NCBI GenBank assembly: GCA_019914945.1 | Contig: CM034102.1 | Span: 6,251,501 to 6,315,500, forward strand | Length of the DNA stretch: 64,000 bases | Source: Typha latifolia | Taxonomy: Eukaryota; Streptophyta; Magnoliopsida; Poales; Typhaceae | Direction of reading: 5' to 3' | Part shown: positions 35,380 through 47,803 of the stretch, in pieces | Layout: the number at the start of each line of letters is the position of its first letter | How positions within the stretch are numbered: position 1 is the stretch's first letter | The notes under the pieces: model-generated | What the model was told of the DNA's origin: nothing | Database searches by the model: none | Seen by the model: only the letters and a program-made list of their open reading frames with translations | Position numbers and translations under genes: made by a program

Positions 35380-36005
35380 TTTTGACTCATTCCCAATATA
35401 ACAATGATCTATATTTTATTTTTATTTTTTTAAGGTCAATCATCTATTTATGTGAGGACCTCATCTTTTTGGTATATTGACAAAATTGGCATCTCTTTTT
35501 TAAGATTCTTTTCAAAGTGTTAATCTTCTTTTAAAAAATTATGTGCTAAGCATATAGACTAACCCTCCCTGATATGTCGGTCGGCAATTAGGCAAATCCT
35601 CCGAAGAAATAAGGCAAATCCTCCGAAGAAATAAGATATAACGTGCCTAAAGCATGCGCATATATATGACATCTTATAAAAAATCTACTAAATATCAATA
35701 CTAATATTTATCGGGAGATTTAAATCCATGACTTCTATCATGAGTTAGTAGAACCCAAGTAATCGGAGTATTTTCGACCTTTTTCAATTGTCCATTGATA
35801 AGGATATATTTACTATAATATTTTTACTACCAATAAAGGCTGACAATTGGAAATGAGATATCCAATCTTTACTATACTCTAACTGCTATCCCTAATTATT
35901 AATTGGTTAGCTTCTTGGATTTCAAATTCTACTATTGACTAAATCACTAAGCTTGCTAGGAAAGTCCCGTAAGAGAAAGGTAGATATAAAATGGATCTTC
36001 ACTTG
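32111..36005. other. Intergenic AT-rich region
   Basis: Contains (AT) runs at 32483-32511, 32786-32807, 33440-33462 and 35325-35376. A segment at 33290-33570 has GAGCT/AAGCT words of a decayed non-autonomous DNA transposon type. A 17-base repeat 'ggcaaatcctccgaaga' occurs twice near 35591 and 35612. No coding region is supported. Confidence 0.4.
35325..35376. repeat. (AT)n microsatellite
   Basis: An uninterrupted AT dinucleotide run of about 52 bases. Confidence 0.97.
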
Positions 36006-36820
36006 GTAAACTAAGGCACAGTGATACGACATGGGGGTAAGGGGGCTTAGGATAAGAAACTTGAGGTTGGCTAAAATTGCTCTTATTGATCGAAATGTTT
36101 TTAATCTATTACTTGATTCTTATAGTATTTTGAATTTCTTTGATGAGAAGCAAATATAGGTTTTTAGATCCTTGGGCCAACAGCAAAACAAGGCTCTTCT
36201 TGAGACTAGGGGCTCGGTGGATTGCTACCCATTTTTTAAGGATGGACACCAAAGATCTTGTGGGATAGGGTGATAGGGTTAATGTTTCTAGGTTACTAAT
36301 GTTTCGCTGGGTTTGATACTTTCTTTGTTAATAACTACACCATCACTTTCAATATGTATTAAGGACCTTCTCATTAATGGTCAATGAGTTACTTCCCTAT
36401 TGACCAATGTATTTGGTAGTTCCCTGCATTTTGTGATCCTAAGAATTAGGGCTACACTAGCTGTGGATTGTAAGGTTTGGTGGCCTAACTTAGACGACGA
36501 GCCTACTATTAAGTCCTAGTTTAACTTTTTGAGATGCATCTCTGAATCTTGTAGATCTAAACAGAGGGTACTACAGAAGCTAAAAGTTAATATTAGAGTC
36601 ATCCTTTTTAACTAGAAAGTTCATTAGGGTAGAATCTACACCCATGTTCTACTCCATATATTAGGTTTTTACTATTGACAATTGTGTACAAAATATTCTA
36701 AGTGTTTTTATATATGTACATGAGTATTTATACAAGTCTAGAAAGTATTTGGTTTGAAGAATTGCAAAATCAAAGGAGAAGTTTTTGAGTTCACAGCGCA
36801 TTTGCACAAATAGAGAATAG

Positions 36821-37035
36821 CGTTCACAAGCGCGTTCGAATGCGAGCGCAAATATTCGCACAGACAGAGAGTAACGTTCACAAGCGCGTTCGAACGCAGC
36901 ACATGTATTCGCACAGATAGTAACTAGCGTTCACAAGCTCGTTCGAACGCGAGCACAGGCATTCGCACAGATAGTAACTAGCATTCACAAGCGCGTTCGA
37001 ACACGAGCGCAGTGTTCACAACAGATAGTAAATGC
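36821..37035 (+). repeat. 54-bp tandem array, four units, TTCGAA palindromes
   Basis: Units start at 36821, 36875, 36928 and 36982 with CGTTCACAAG (CATTCACAAG in the last). Each contains one TTCGAA within GCGTTCGAACGC-type context and a TTCGCACAGATAG-like block. The last unit is shortened at its end. Confidence 0.9.
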
Positions 37036-37045
37036 TGTTTTTGCA

Positions 37046-37190
37046 CGCGTTCGATCGCAATCTTGGCCGTTCGAACGCAACCTATGAAAATTAAGCCGCT
37101 GCGTTCGAACGCACTTGGGCCTGTTCGAACGCACCTGAGATCAAGTCATGTCGTTTGAACGCACCTAGGCCTCGTTCGAACGCACCTATG
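37046..37190 (+). repeat. Second palindrome cluster, GTTCGAACGCACCT units
   Basis: Exact TTCGAA cores at 37070, 37104, 37124 and 37175, with decayed relatives near 37050 (TTCGATCG) and 37154 (TTTGAA). Four are followed by CGCACCT or CGCACTT. It directly follows the 54-bp array but has different spacing. Confidence 0.85.
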
Positions 37191-38490
37191 AAGTTTGCAA
37201 TTTTTAGACTTTCGTGAGTTTGAATAAGACTTAGATTTGGCTCTATCTTGGAGATCATATATAAGTATTGTGATGCCCTAACTCTATAGGGGTTGGTGAA
37301 GCAATTTGAAGGAGAACTCTTGCGGCTACATCGTTTCTTCAACCAACGTTCTACTCTTCGACAAGATTTAATCTTTTATCTTAAGGGCTATCTAGACGAA
37401 AGATTAATCTCGAGGGCTACTGGAGTTGGATATCAATCACGAGAAGTGGTGAATCATGGATTCTAGCGAGCAAGACTGAGAGGAACAAATTCGTTTGGAT
37501 CGACAAGTTGTTTTGTGAGTCAGTCTTGTAACTGCTATTATTCTAGTGATTGGTTTTGATGCGAGTTTGGCTCCGTAGTTTTTTTTTTCCGTTTAAATTT
37601 TTCCACGTTAAAATCTTGGCGTCCATCTTTGCTTTTATTTTTTAATATTTCTTTTATTTTTTACTTAAGCAAATGAGTAATATCATTGCCTTGGGTTTAT
37701 ATACGTACGTGTGTCTAGACGTTATTTCACCATAGACTTTCATCTTAGATCTAATGATACTTGATCAATTTGTGGTATATGGGAGCAATCAGTAGAACAC
37801 CTTATTTACCCAAACTCAACATCTAATTCCACTTGAATACAATTGAATTTCTTATGGCTGGTTCCATCTTAGGGCCGAGTAATAGGGACAAATTTAAAGC
37901 TATTGTGGCTACTTGTATTTCGATGATCTGGTTGGTCCGCAATTGAGTGTGCTTTGAGATACCAAGCCCTTTCTATGGCTTAGGAGTACTTTGATCTTGG
38001 TCCCCCTAGCTAAGTGGCCTAAACGTCCTAATAGGGTGGTTAAAATTAATGTGGATGGCGTCTTTAATCCCAATAATTAGCTTGCCGAGACTAGTTTCTG
38101 TTCGCCTAAGCGCAAATCCTTAGTTGTACACTTCCTCTTTAAAAGCTGAGACCCTGACTCTTCTTCATGTGTTAAAATTTTCTACTACCAGATGTTTTCC
38201 CAAAGTTATTTTTGAAAGTGACTCCAAGATAGTCATTACTACTATCAACCGGTCTAAAAGATCACCTTGGTGCACTACAAATATTATTTTTTTTAAGTAT
38301 AAAGAATTGATATCTCATTTAACCTCATTAAGTTATACATATTTACAGAGATTCTAATCGAATAGCTCATAGGAATAGGGCTAGTAATTTTTATACCCTA
38401 AATGAATTCCTCCATCTAATATAATCTGTATCCTTCATATTAACCTTTCGAGAGCTTAGATTCTTCCAGGACGCAATAAATCTTAGCTGA

Positions 38491-41171
38491 ATTAGTGACT
38501 CCTCTATATTACAGGAAAAAGGAAATTAAAAGAAGATTGGACTACAGGATGTGATCCTCATGCACTTGGCAAAGATAACCTCCATTGGAGAACAAAACGA
38601 ACCTTCATACGAAGAGACTTTCACTCTTCCACGAAACTAAAAAAGAAATTTTCCAACACAACCACCGAGATTAATTTACTTTACCATTTTATATGCCTCA
38701 ATCGAATCAAATGAACCTTCCTCAATAAACAAAGAGGAGCCGCCACCTTAGAAAGCCAAACACTCCAAGTTGACCACTAGATGCACTTTTATTGACTTCT
38801 TTTCTCGTGATTAGACCTTCCAATAAACTTAAATCGTGTGATCCTCATCAAACATTTCTCAAGCAAAGTGCTTTGTTCTTTTTTCTTCTAAAATATTATT
38901 TTTTTCTTTTTATAAGTCTCTCATGGATATATATATATATATATATATATATAGTGGAAGGTTTAATCTAACCTAACCCATTTAAAAACGAAAAGAAAGA
39001 TGCTCTAGTTGAGATCATGCCTAAAATTTTAAAAGGTATTTGCGTCGTTATTAGGATTTTTAGCACATGTTAAGTATGATGGTATCAAGAAGCAAGTGCT
39101 AATTTAGCTTAATTTTATTTTTTTTCCCCATTAATTTAAGCGAATTTTTATATAATTATTGTCATCGTAATTATTGGGCTCATCCAAAGATATTAGGTTG
39201 TTAAATAAATCTAATTAATCACACTTTAAACTAGCTTATATTATGAAAAAAATAAGAAAAGTTATAAAGCTATCTAATGTCATTCAATATCATTTGCACA
39301 AGAAATCAAAGTATTACATTGTAAACTTAAAAAAGAAGGATAGTTTAGTCATATATGTATATATATAAATTTAACAACTATATATCTCAAATAGTATGTA
39401 AATATTGATAAAGTAAAAAAAATAATAATAATAATAATAAGTTGCAATTATATAAAAACTCTTATTCTAATTGAAAAGTTTCTTTTTGTCCTTATGTTTG
39501 ACAATAGATTTTCTTTTCGTTCTATTATGGCTTGATGGTACTCACAAACTGAAATAAGTCTTTTAAGAAAGTTACGATAAATTTTGATAAAACTTTACAA
39601 AATTGGAAAAGCCTCTAAAAATTAATTTTAAGGGTCACAAAGATTAAAAATTAATTACAAAAGTAGTGAGTGGTGGGGTTCTAACAAACAAGACAATTTA
39701 AAAAAAAGCTGTATATATATATACTAACTTAATGCTAGTAAGTTAGTGTTATAAACAACTATATTTCTATCAATAATTTTTTTTGATTTAAGTTTAGATC
39801 CATAGTTCTTTTTAGCTGGTATTAATTTTTTCCATTTCATCTTTGCCATTTACTCCTTTATTATTCTAAATTTAATAATATAATAAAAGTGCTTGGGAAA
39901 TAATTTTCAAAGTAGTTATAAAATTCAATTATAATTTATATTTAATTCTAAACTTATTTTCCATCTCTAAAAAAAAGTATCTAATTTACATTAAACCAAA
40001 ATAAAAGGTAATTAAAGTAATTAATTATTTTTTATCTCTTATTCTAACTATCACAACGAAACACCATTCTTATCTCATAGTTTTTATCCAATACTTATCC
40101 AAAAATTATCCAACCAAACCCTTAAAATCAGGATAAAAACTTGCTTTATTTCAGAAAAATTATCTACTTTATCTCAATCCTAATTTAAAAAAAAATAAAA
40201 AATAAACAAGGGTAATAACGGCAATAAATTCATGGGATCCGCCGTAAACAAAGGAGAGCAAGAAGCATTTAATGTGAATCTAGAGCGAGAGTTACATCTG
40301 AAATTATTGTAGGTTTGTACTTTATATGAACAATACCATTTTATTTTCTATTTTTCCGGCTTTTAAGTCGATCTACATGCATGATTCCTCCATGAGAAGG
40401 AAAGGAAAGCAAAAAAGAGAAGGAATTATTCTACGCCATCGACGACGACGTCATGAAGAAGACAATGGCAAAAGTGAACACCTTTAATTAATTCTCTGAT
40501 AAGAACAACTAAACTAATGGTTTAAGTGTCAATATTCCACAAGCTACAATAGAGCTGCAAGGTACTGCTAGAATAACGACTGATTTATATTTATGAAGAT
40601 AAATTAGGTGTCTTTAAGTTAGGTCTTATCTTAGCTATGCCGACTGGTCGTTTTGTGGGCCTGACAAAAAATATTAAACTTAATTATTACCATTTACAAT
40701 ACATATAGATTGGTCATAGATTTAATATTTTACTGGTCTTTTAATAAAATATAATTTTACTATTTATAATCCTATAATTTAGTGAATATATGCATAAAGC
40801 ACTCTAACCGTTAGATCAGTTTGTTAAATTTAATTAAACCTCTAGCTAAAAATTATGAAAATATCTTCGCACTAAGGCATTTTAGTTATGTTAGAAATAA
40901 GAATATTTTAGTTATTTTAGAAATAAAATATCTCTATTTAACGGAATATTCTGACGGTATTAGTTCAAATCTAAATCTACAATATTTTCTGCAAATATTT
41001 ACCAAATTATAAAGCTCGATTTATAAAGAGTAAATATGTAGAATGTAAATCGTAATTACGTAAAAAAAATAAGGTGTTATATGTACATTTTTTTAAATTT
41101 AATATATAAATTAGACATGGCCAAATTAGACCAATTTTACTCAAAATACTTTTTGGGTATCGGTATCTATG

Positions 41172-41209
<38 letters not shown>

Positions 41210-43240
41210 ATTAAACAAGATCAACCTAACCGACAAGGATTTGAAAAATTGATGCTCTCATTTTACTCAAGGGTAAAATTGACACCATTTCATATCACAC
41301 AAATCACCTTTCACAATTGGAAGGGATATGTTGGTCTTGCATCTCTTTCCAAGCCACAGGTGGTTGATGGCTTAAATTCTAATAATAGCATATGGAAAGG
41401 AGCAGTTCAACTCTTGGATAGTGTAAGGTAAACAGCATCGATCTATTTTGTCCTATTTTATTAAATATTTTATTTTTCCTTTTTTTTTTTTAATGTTCGT
41501 TTTTAGGCCTTGGAATTATTCGAATAATCCATAAGTATTCCATCATTTAAGTGTCGGGAGATCGAAACACACGTGGCAGGCCGGACATGCGTATCCGCCT
41601 TAGGAGCTGCACAAGGGGGGGGGACACCATGCGAACCAGAGCCCATGTGCACATGTGCAATTAAGCCCCTCTTAGTTTTAGGCCTTTGCTTCCTCCGATT
41701 TATTTAATAAAAAAGGACAAAATATTTATGTTTAGGTCCAAATAACCTCACTTCATTAGCAGACCAGGAATGGCCCACATGCTCAAGAGTTTCACCCCCC
41801 TCTCCTATTTATGTTTAGGAGCTGCTTCAACAAATGAGAGAGAGAGAGAGAGAGAGAGAACCACAGGAATAATGTATAAGGATTAATTAAAGATGCAACT
41901 GTATGTGGGGCCGGCTAGCCCACACACGTGGGTTGCCCTAAATAATCCCCAACCAACCTTAGAATCGAGTACTAGCTAGTTTGATTAAATTTGATAATTG
42001 AAAAAATTAAATAAATAAATAAACTAGTGTGGCCTACTACTTATTGTCAGAGGGATGGATGCTCGTGTAGTACTCTGTGTTTGATTTGATCTCGCAAAAT
42101 CTAAATAGTCCGTTAAAATGATGAGGATGACATGGCAGTAATCTTTAACTATTATTTTCGTCGGCTGCTCTAAAAATTTAAGTTATTGGAAAATAATAGT
42201 GACTTTTATTTTCTGTATTCTAATGTTCTTTATAATTCTAAATGTTTTAAGAGATAAAAAAAGTGGGCTCTACTTAAATGAGGAAGGTTTTATATTTTAA
42301 AAAATAGAATGATCTAGTGAACTCAAAAGCTTTGTTTTAACATTTTGTGAACTCACTGCTACACATAAAACTTTAGGTATTAGAAAAATATTTTTTATAT
42401 TTTATATATAATAGCAATTAAGAAAAGGGGAATACCTATTTCTCATACCTCTCGACAAATTGTTGGCTTTAATTGGTGCGAAAGAACGGAGAGTTTTGAT
42501 TCAATTTTTTTACTTTATTTTAATCTACATTATCAATTTTGATTATTTGTCTAAATATGATACCGAGCCCTACAAATTGCAATGCTAGTTTTTCTTTTGC
42601 GGGGATAAAAATGCAATATCATTATCTAAAAAGAGCACAAAAATATATCAAGTATGAACCAATTCATTAGTGATCATTCTAACACACATTGTAGAACAGG
42701 AGCCCAGCTAAGATTCAAGAGGAAGAAATTTTATATGAATCTTGAGTTATTCTTGACAAGTTATCAATCTAGAGAGCAATCTCAATCTCCTCCCAATTGA
42801 TAAATGGACTTCAACTGCTAGCCTCTCTTTTCTTCAACCTCCTAACCTAGTAGATGAGAATTATAAGTGGATTCAGAGGGGAGCCATGTTTGCTATCTCT
42901 TTTATCAATTTTCAACACTTTGCTATGACATATTTACCATAGAAGTCTCTCTTTGATGGATTGACCTAGGGGGAAGTGAAGTAGAGGAAAACTAGTTAGT
43001 AGCTAGGGTTTGAAACTAGTCATGATTTGGTGTATCGCTATACAAGTATTCTTTTAAACCACAAGTGGCAGTATCTAACTAAATGAATGAATAAAAAACC
43101 ATGATCCTTCCCTAGGTTTACTAACTAGTTAGCACCCTAGTTATCCTCCCAAAAGTATTGGATAAAAGAAATTACATACAAAATGAAACAAAGCTTTTAA
43201 ATATCTTTGATGATGAGCTTTCACTTCTAAGGTGCAAATA
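38491..43240. other. Intergenic, AT-rich
   Basis: Nothing gene-like. An (AT) run is at 38927-38953, a (TAA) run at 39419-39440, a (CAT) microsatellite at 41172-41209, a G-run at 41617-41625 and a (GA) run at 41837-41858. A short palindrome ATTATTCGAATAAT lies near 41516. Confidence 0.45.
41172..41209. repeat. (CAT)n microsatellite
   Basis: About 12 uninterrupted CAT trinucleotides. It yields poly-Ser or poly-Met ORFs that are not genes. Confidence 0.97.
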
Positions 43241-44750
43241 GATTGTGATTGAGAATATTGATGATGGTTTTAGAATTTCATTCAGCGAGCAAACCGGGCC
43301 TTCCTTGGTAGTGGAAGGCAATGAAGCCAACCCTAGCTTAAGCACACCGAGGGAAACAATGCCTCACATTTGAGTTTGACTCCTTTCCTTTTGGTGACCT
43401 AACCCAAACAACTAATGTCTAGGTCGACTTGACGCATGATTGATTAGCTTGCCAAAGGGACTACGCGATATCTAATAAAAATGCAAGCGAGTAGTAAAAG
43501 AGTTGATTAGTAGTCTTAGGCTTCCCATCGAGCAACATATCATTCTGGGCCTTCCAAAGTTGCCACATATCATGGGTAATAAAACTTTACAGAAGAGCGA
43601 CCCTATTCTTATAAAGATTCGTTCCCTCAAGGATCTGGTTGTCGTTAATACTATCCATTTAAGTGTCTAAAAATACAATTTAGTTGTTATTCGTAGCCAC
43701 CCATAGAGCATTTGCCTTAGAGCAACCAATTAGAATGTAGTCTCAAGCTTTTGGGGGAACTAGGACAGACAGGGCAACAATTGCTTTAGGCAAAGGAGAG
43801 GTTTTAGAGTAAGCATCGATGGGTAACCTTCCTTGTCAACTTGTATTTTGATTTTAGGAGCTAGTTGCATTCTCGAGAGGACTGCTAGCCATCTCAAATA
43901 AATACATCTTCTGTTGCCCAAAGATTGCTTTGGGCAAGGGAGAGGTTTTGGAGTAAGTATCGATGGGTAGCCTTTCTTATTAAACTGTATTTTGATTTTA
44001 GGAGCTAGTTGCATTCTCTAGAGGACTACCAACCATCTCAGATAAATACCACATCTTCTCTTGACTCAACAAAATAATATATCTTCCTTTGAATCAACAA
44101 AGGGCCTACAGATAGAGGCCATATAGGATTGACCCTAGGGCTAGGGACCCAAATTCACTCGTCTTTAATAAAAAAAAGTGAGAGAGACGCAAGGAGCAAT
44201 TCTACTTAGTGAGGTTTAGCACAAAGTAGGACCAAACCTCATTATCACACTAGGACTAATTCGACATAAACAATCAACCTTATTACGGTATATAGAATTA
44301 CAAACTTCAATGATCATAGATTTCAACATGACTGGGATTTCGAAGATCCAAAGGTCCTCAATCAGATGGGTCAAGGCACTGTCCCAACTATATTAAATAG
44401 ATTCATCTGAATGGGATATAGAGAACCAAAGAAGTGTTTGAACATAAATGACTTCTTGGCTCTATTTTTAAGTTACGACAAAGCCGATATGACCCATATT
44501 TGTTAAGCATAAACTTAATCCAAAGCTTATCTAAGTACTAGAAAGGATTCATAGTTCGATTGCTCACAAGCCCAACTTGGCAATCCCGAAGATTTTCAGA
44601 TGTCAAACCCACCCGAAGCAACCAACTTACAACATGAACCCACTCAACGAGATAAAAATCCCTAGACTAATCATTTTTACGCCCAAAATAATGACCTAGT
44701 AGACATCCACGCTATCAAGAATAGGAGCCGATCACGGAAGAGCATATTGC
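43241..44750 (-). mobile_element. LINE 3' half remnant
   Basis: On the minus strand, DYILIGCSKANALWVATNN (43660-43740) is a zinc-finger RVT-like segment. It lies next to two copies of the stretch QLAPKIKIQ-GYPS-KPL-CPKQ. Further broken frames continue upstream to about 44700. Stops are frequent. A sequence like a plus-strand LINE tail ('ctattaataatagaatgtc' then AAAAAA) is at 44877-44907, so two LINE fragments may overlap here. Confidence 0.55.
43781..44068 (-). repeat. 144-bp tandem duplication inside the LINE remnant
   Basis: Two units start at 43781 and 43925 (TTGCTTTAGGCAAAGGAGAG and TTGCTTTGGGCAAGGGAGAG). They share GATTTTAGGAGCTAGTTGCA and most of the rest. 144 bp is 48 codons, and the frame read on the minus strand stays open through both units. 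Confidence 0.88.
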
Positions 44751-44909
44751 ATAAGTTGGCAAGACAAGAATGGTAGATTTGATTAAGTTAGCATAACTAG
44801 CTTGAGGAGGGTGAGGCCTTGTTCCGCCCCTGGAGCTTGCTTAATAGTTATTCATCTCCTTCTCATATTGTACTCCTATTTCTATTAATAATAGAATGTC
44901 ATAAAAAAT

Positions 44910-46094
44910 ATCCTAGCCTACTAGTGACTTCCTATAATATGGCTAAGAATTCATAGAACTAGACCGGGCGGTCGGATTAGTGAATCGACCATCAAATCAG
45001 TTCAAATTTATTATTAGATTGAATAAGCAATTGACCTAGTAAATATTAGCCAATTCAACTGTTGAACCAGCAACCCGTACAACCTAGTCAGTTAACAATT
45101 CAGCTAAATCTCTTACATTTAGAAAGTTACCTAATTTTCCTTAAAATTTTAGTTAGTCTATTATTTATCCTAAGGGATTTTAGTCTTAAAATTTTAAAAA
45201 TGTTTAGTAATAACATATTTATCTTTTAAAATTTTGTTATTCTTTATTTATTAAATGTATTGACTTCTATCGTTCTACTTAATTTCATGTTTCTTGCTAA
45301 TAAATTGTAAATATACATTGAAATTATTAGTAAATAAAATACTATTGACTTACTACTTAAAAATTGATCAATATATTGATAACCGTGATGCACAGGACTA
45401 TAATTTAAAAAAAAATTTAAACATAATGATTAGTAAAAGACATAGCTAGGTAATAGAAAATATAGGATTATACTGTTTTTACAGATATTCTTTTAATTTT
45501 CAAAATTATTTAAAACTATCTATATATTATCTAAGATATTTTAAAATAATTTGAAAAATTATCGATTCGGACCGAGTAAACGATATAAGTTAAATAAGTA
45601 GCTATCGCTGAGCCAAAGGGTCAGGCCTGATTCTGATAAATACGGTTCGGAGTGAATGGTAGTGCAATTCCTCAAAACCGCATCGACACGGAGCAACTGA
45701 CAACCAATAATGACAACCTACAGCAACGAGACACGTTTATTGCCTTTGACGTTTCCACTTTAATTCCACTCCCTTATCCTTTTCAGTGCGTATCTAAAGA
45801 TAATAACAAGGAAATAAACCCAAAGACGCGATGCAGTGAACACTTCTCAATTAATATCCACAAAGCCAAGCACACACCAAGCCAAGCCACCCCAACACAC
45901 ATATCTATCTCCTTTTTCTTTAACCACATAAAGAAGAACAAAGAAAAATTCCATCTCGCTCCAAGAAAATGTACACTCACTTGCATCCGCATATTTACAT
46001 ATTAACCCAGTCCTCCCTCCCACGCCATGTTACGCCACGTGGCATCACAGCCTTTTGACCTCGGCGTCTCTCTCTCCCCCCACCACCCCCACCC
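44910..46094. other. Spacer and 3' flank of the ARM-repeat gene
   Basis: The section 44960-45110 has reiterated words of the GACC/GGTC and AACCAGC type, as in decayed non-autonomous DNA transposons. From about 45600 to 46094 the sequence is the 3' UTR and flank of the minus-strand ARM-repeat gene. A plus-strand open stretch at 45652-46005 has no domain and is not taken as a gene. Confidence 0.4.
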
Positions 46095-47275
46095 CTAGTG
46101 GGACCCACCTCCCGCTCGAACGCTGCCGGACCTCGGCTGCCGGAGCATCTCAATCAACGCCTCCGCCTATAGTAAAAATAAAATTTTAATTAGAGGAAAT
46201 AGGAACGGGGATTGGGATATTTGGGCGGTGATGAGAATCCGAGCAGTGAGCTAACCTTTGTCCTAAGCTTGGGCTTGGCGGCGGAGGACTGGGAGAAGGC
46301 TACGAGGGGAGGGATCGCGCCCTCGCGAACGACCATCAAGCGGTACACCGAGCTATCCTCGCAGATCTGGAGGAGGCAAAGCGTCGCGATCTCCTTCTGC
46401 CGCGGTGAGCCTACCTCCACCATCTCCACGAGCACCGGAATACCGCCCTCGTCGACGGCAGCGACCCGGCCCTCTGCCGTCACGATAACGGCGTTGAGGA
46501 CGAACGCTGCCTTGTCGACCATCCCCGATTCGGGATCGGCCATCAGATCAAGGAGCGGCCGAACAACCCCGGCCTCGACAGCGCGGATTTTGTTCTCCCT
46601 GGACCTTCCTGCGCAGAGGGCGTAGAGCGCGGTGGAGGCGTCCTTCTTGCCGCGAGGTGTGCCGGACTCGAGGAGGGAGACGAGGAGGGGGATGGCACCG
46701 GCACGGCCGATGGAGGCGGCGAGGCCGTCGAGCTGTGCCAGGCGTACGAGGGTGCAGGCGGCGTTCTCGCGTGCGGCGGCGGTGCCAGTCTTGAGGCAGC
46801 GGACGAGGGGGCGGATGGCGCCAGCGGCGGCGATGGGGGATTTGTTCTCGTCGCAGAGGGAGAGATTGAGGAGGGCGGTGACGCCGTGCTCCTGGAGTAC
46901 GGGGTCGGCGTGGGACAGGAGATCGATTAGGGGGCGGACGGCGCCGGCGGCCGCGATGCGGAGGCGGTTCTCCGGGTTATGCTTGGCGAGGAGGCGGAGC
47001 TCGAGTGCCGCCCGGCGTAGAGATTCGACGGGGGAGGAGAGGAATTCTAGTTCGGACACCAAAGTCCGTATCACCTCGTCGGATGATTCCGCGGCGGCGC
47101 AGGAGAGGAGGAGGCGTTGGAGAGTGGCGCCGCCAGATCCGGCAGCCACGGCTATTGAGGAGGGGGAGAACTCCCCTGATCGGTCGCTGTTGCAATCACT
47201 GAAGGCGCTGGAGGTGTCGCTGTAGCCATAGCTACGAGGGCTATCGGTTTCCATCCGATCGATCTCCGGATCCAT
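46095..47275 (-). CDS. Armadillo-repeat protein (plant ARM-only, no U-box)
   Basis: Two exons, 47275-46256 and 46166-46095, are joined across an 89-bp GT/AG intron in phase 0 to give 363 aa. The N-terminal 50 residues are Ser/Asp-rich and disordered (SYGYSDTSSAFSDCNSDRSG). From about residue 60 on there are some seven ARM repeats, with the usual pattern of GAVRPLIDLL, GVTALLNLSL, GAIRPLVRCL, AACTLVRLA, GAIPLLVSLL, ASTALYALC, GVVRPLLDLM and GGIPVLVEMV. The short last exon codes AEALIEMLRQPRSGS, the conserved C-terminal end of Arabidopsis AT3G01400/AT5G58680-type proteins (about 355 aa). Such proteins are protein-protein scaffolds often annotated 'U-box 4-like', although no U-box is present here. 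Without the short exon the reading frame runs on into intron sequence. GC content is far above the surroundings. No defect seen. Confidence 0.92.
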
Positions 47276-47520
47276 TTGATCGGAGAAGGATTTGGTGTAT
47301 TAAGATTTACTTTTTTAATGGTGGATTTGGAGGGCGGAGGATTAGGGGAGGAGGAGGAGGAGGAAGAGGAGGAGGAGATGCTTTGCTTTGGAGATGGGAG
47401 ATGGAAGATGGAAGAAATAAGGAGGAAGAGGTGGAATAAAAAGGAGGAGGTGACACGTGTGATTGGTTGAGCAGTACATTTAGCTGATGGCATTGGCGTC
47501 CGCACGTGGGGAGGACGGAC
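47276..47520 (-). promoter_or_regulatory. 5' UTR and proximal promoter of the ARM-repeat gene
   Basis: Minus-strand CT-rich leader with a (TCC)n tract at 47341-47380. Upstream are a G-box/ABRE core CACGTG at 47454-47459 (in ACACGTGT), a CCAAT box at 47462-47466 (ATTGG on plus) and a second CACGTG at 47503-47508. The G-boxes suggest bZIP/bHLH control, for example by abscisic acid or light; this is inference from motif type. Confidence 0.5.
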
Positions 47521-47597
47521 GCGTGCGGGTTGGGTTCCGGTTAGCCAGATCAAGGAACAGGTGGCCGGTTTGATGCCTTTCTTTTTCTCTCCATGGT

Positions 47598-47657
47598 CTG
47601 CCAAAGGTGAACTATACTATTACAGGCCTGCCAAAGGTGAACTATATTGTCACACCT
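47598..47657 (+). repeat. 30-bp tandem duplication
   Basis: CTGCCAAAGGTGAACTATA occurs at 47598 and 47628, with the intervening bases also similar. Confidence 0.9.
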
Positions 47658-47765
47658 ATCTTACCACCAAAATTATTTTTTATTTTCTATTTATTTATTT
47701 ATTTATTTATTTGGGCAGAGTCATTGGCCAATGTTTCATTAATATGAATAACCGAACGATTACAG

Positions 47766-47803
<38 letters not shown>

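Larger units (their letters stand above)
36660..37770 (+). repeat. LTR-like insertion with palindrome arrays
   Basis: Interrupts the LINE remnant. The 3' portion (37570-37690) has a T-run, 'tttttccacgttaaaatctt' and an AT-rich tail, as at Ty1/copia LTR ends. The 5' portion carries two tandem arrays rich in TTCGAA. Exact ends and a target duplication could not be settled by eye. Confidence 0.5.
36006..38490 (+). mobile_element. LINE remnant split by an LTR-like insertion
   Basis: The left part (36030-36655) reads LGLRNLRLAKIALIDRNVF and AVDCKVWWPNLDDEPT with stops. The right part (37790-38480) reads QSVEHLIYPNS (zinc-finger RVT style), then a degenerate RNase H (KINVDGVFNP, then ESDSKIVITTINRS at about 38210-38250, then SNRIAHRNRA). 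Both parts are in the same orientation and in the order of a LINE 3' half. About 1.1 kb of unrelated sequence lies between them. Confidence 0.65.

Noticed and set aside
36821..37035. CRISPR-like regular repeats
   Set aside because: Units are full tandem repeats with no unique spacers, lie in an LTR-like sequence, and the genome is a plant nuclear one.
41007..41210. Open frame with a poly-Met start
   Set aside because: Translation of the CAT microsatellite.
45652..46005. 117-codon plus-strand open frame
   Set aside because: No domain, composition of non-coding DNA, and it lies in the 3' flank of the minus-strand ARM gene.
46632..47225. 197-codon plus-strand open frame rich in Arg
   Set aside because: Antisense shadow of the GC-rich ARM-repeat exon.
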